64,000 bases of DNA from Hyperoplus lanceolatus. Lineage: Eukaryota > Chordata > Actinopteri > Uranoscopiformes > Ammodytidae. Location: assembly GCA_026929865.2 (NCBI GenBank), contig CM049398.1, forward strand, positions 26,082,501 through 26,146,500. The letters are read 5' to 3'. Shown here piece by piece: positions 63,119 through 64,000 of the stretch. The position numbers and the translations under genes are program-made. Within the stretch, counting starts at the first letter, position 1. Each line of letters opens with the position of its first letter. The notes beneath the pieces were generated by a model. The model was given only the letters and a program-made list of their open reading frames with translations. It did no database searches and was not told the origin of the DNA.

Positions 63119-64000
63119 GGAAAATCATTTCCACTGTGTTAAATTACTGGTTGAGACTTTGGGGACAATGGGGAAGATTGTGCTGAAACAGCGATGGCTG
63201 TTCATTGGTGATCTCCCTGTGGACTGCCTAATTTTCTTCTTTCTCCATGTCTGCTTTTTACTTTACTGCAGCCTTTCATACTTTTTCTCCAATTGGTGCC
63301 AGCAGGATTTTAGACCTACTTGTTCTTTCCTTTTGGACTATTTATACAGTGTAACAATTTTTTTTTTTACTGCGCCATTAATGTCATATTCCTAGTGTGA
63401 GAGCTGTATAAAGTAAATTAAGGGCACCTTGAATCCTTAACTGCAATACATTCAGACTTTTTCTATGATGCTTTTGATTCAGAACACACACACATTCAAT
63501 TAGAATTAAATCTGCATTGCTCTTGGCATCATTATTCTCTTTCTGTCTCCATTGTTTTAGGATACATACAACAATGGAGACATGTTCACACATAGACATG
63601 TTCCAGCTTCAGCATCTAAAATCAAAAATATATCTTTAAAGTTGGACTACAAAGACTGGAAATAGTATCACTCTATCCTTAAATCACAAGATGCCAGCTG
63701 CCTGGTAATGTTGTTGTATGTTAAATCTATCTTAAAAAGACAGTAGAGAATATCTAGAATGTTTGTTCTTCTATATCCTTTCATATCCACTGTTCATCTT
63801 TAACTGTCCAGTCCTGTTCCTGTATCTCCATTTTGATTCCCCCTGCAGGCTGCTTGACACTTTGACTTTTTCTTCGTCTCATGATGCTGTATTTTCTCGA
63901 GTGTTTCCCTTCTCTTTCCGTGCCCTTTCAATAACACTCACATTCTGTCCTTCATAGCTGTACTTCCTTCTCCAGCTCAACTTTGTCTTCTTTCTCACAT
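63119..64000. other. No recognised feature
   Basis: AT-rich and T-rich; frames up to 112 codons start in the CA array or lack motifs. Confidence 0.5.

Overview
The window looks like intergenic or intronic DNA of a teleost fish. The evidence is the AT-rich background, about twenty long dinucleotide arrays (mostly CA/GT, several over 100 bp), and the mobile-element mix: Tc1-like, hAT, PIF/Harbinger-like and TTAA-target DNA transposons, Jockey/CR1/L2/Rex-type LINEs and a tRNA-derived SINE. I see no host protein-coding exon, no rRNA or tRNA gene and no CRISPR array. Nearly every long open frame is either a LINE/transposase remnant or a Thr-His / Val-Cys repeat read from a CA/GT array. This is one sequence read without database search, so family names rest on motifs, terminal inverted repeats (TIRs) and target-site duplications (TSDs).

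Layout. 0-8 kb: a fold-back Tc1-like element with two inverted transposase 3' halves (19-1510), a LINE 3' tail (about 3180), dinucleotide arrays, and an unrecognised decayed coding-like stretch on the minus strand (6739-7840). 8-14.5 kb: a three-level nest, hAT (10485-13306) containing a second hAT (10729-12653) containing a Harbinger-like element (10858-11839), each with its own TSD; then a further TIR element inside an AT array (about 13392-14381). 18-26.6 kb: a badly decayed LINE (about 18340-19230) carrying an 85-bp inverted repeat; a dispersed repeat at 20.1-20.66 kb; and the best LINE of the window (about 21150-24970, minus), with an SGNH-esterase ORF1 and a 932-codon endonuclease-reverse transcriptase ORF2, fused at its 5' end to a one-ended hAT piece (to 26571).

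32-47 kb: a 5'-truncated LINE (32645-33480), a 374-bp TIR element with a 9-bp TSD (34233-34606), a SINE (about 39647-39850), and a long LINE (42341 to about 46850, minus) whose reverse transcriptase is split by a Harbinger-like insertion (43420-44451) and which has two further frame breaks. 47-57 kb: three elements at TTAA targets (47180-48745, 49502-50103, 56126-56592), the first built around a 189-bp tandem repeat; a hAT element with a perfect 8-bp TSD (52338-53218); and a perfect 41-bp hairpin beside a CA array (57624). 60-62.5 kb: two nested elements that share the end GGGGAGAACGGGG and carry internal repeated words in both orientations, plus a LINE 3' tail.

How the parts work together: the LINE ORF1 and ORF2 would form one retrotransposition machinery. 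All other elements are non-autonomous here and would depend on transposases or LINE proteins encoded elsewhere. The insertion order can be read from the nesting. The most unusual items are the nests, the fold-back Tc1, the two word-repeat elements at 60-62 kb, the 51-bp sequence shared by two distant microsatellites, and the unrecognised decayed reading frame at 6.7-7.8 kb.
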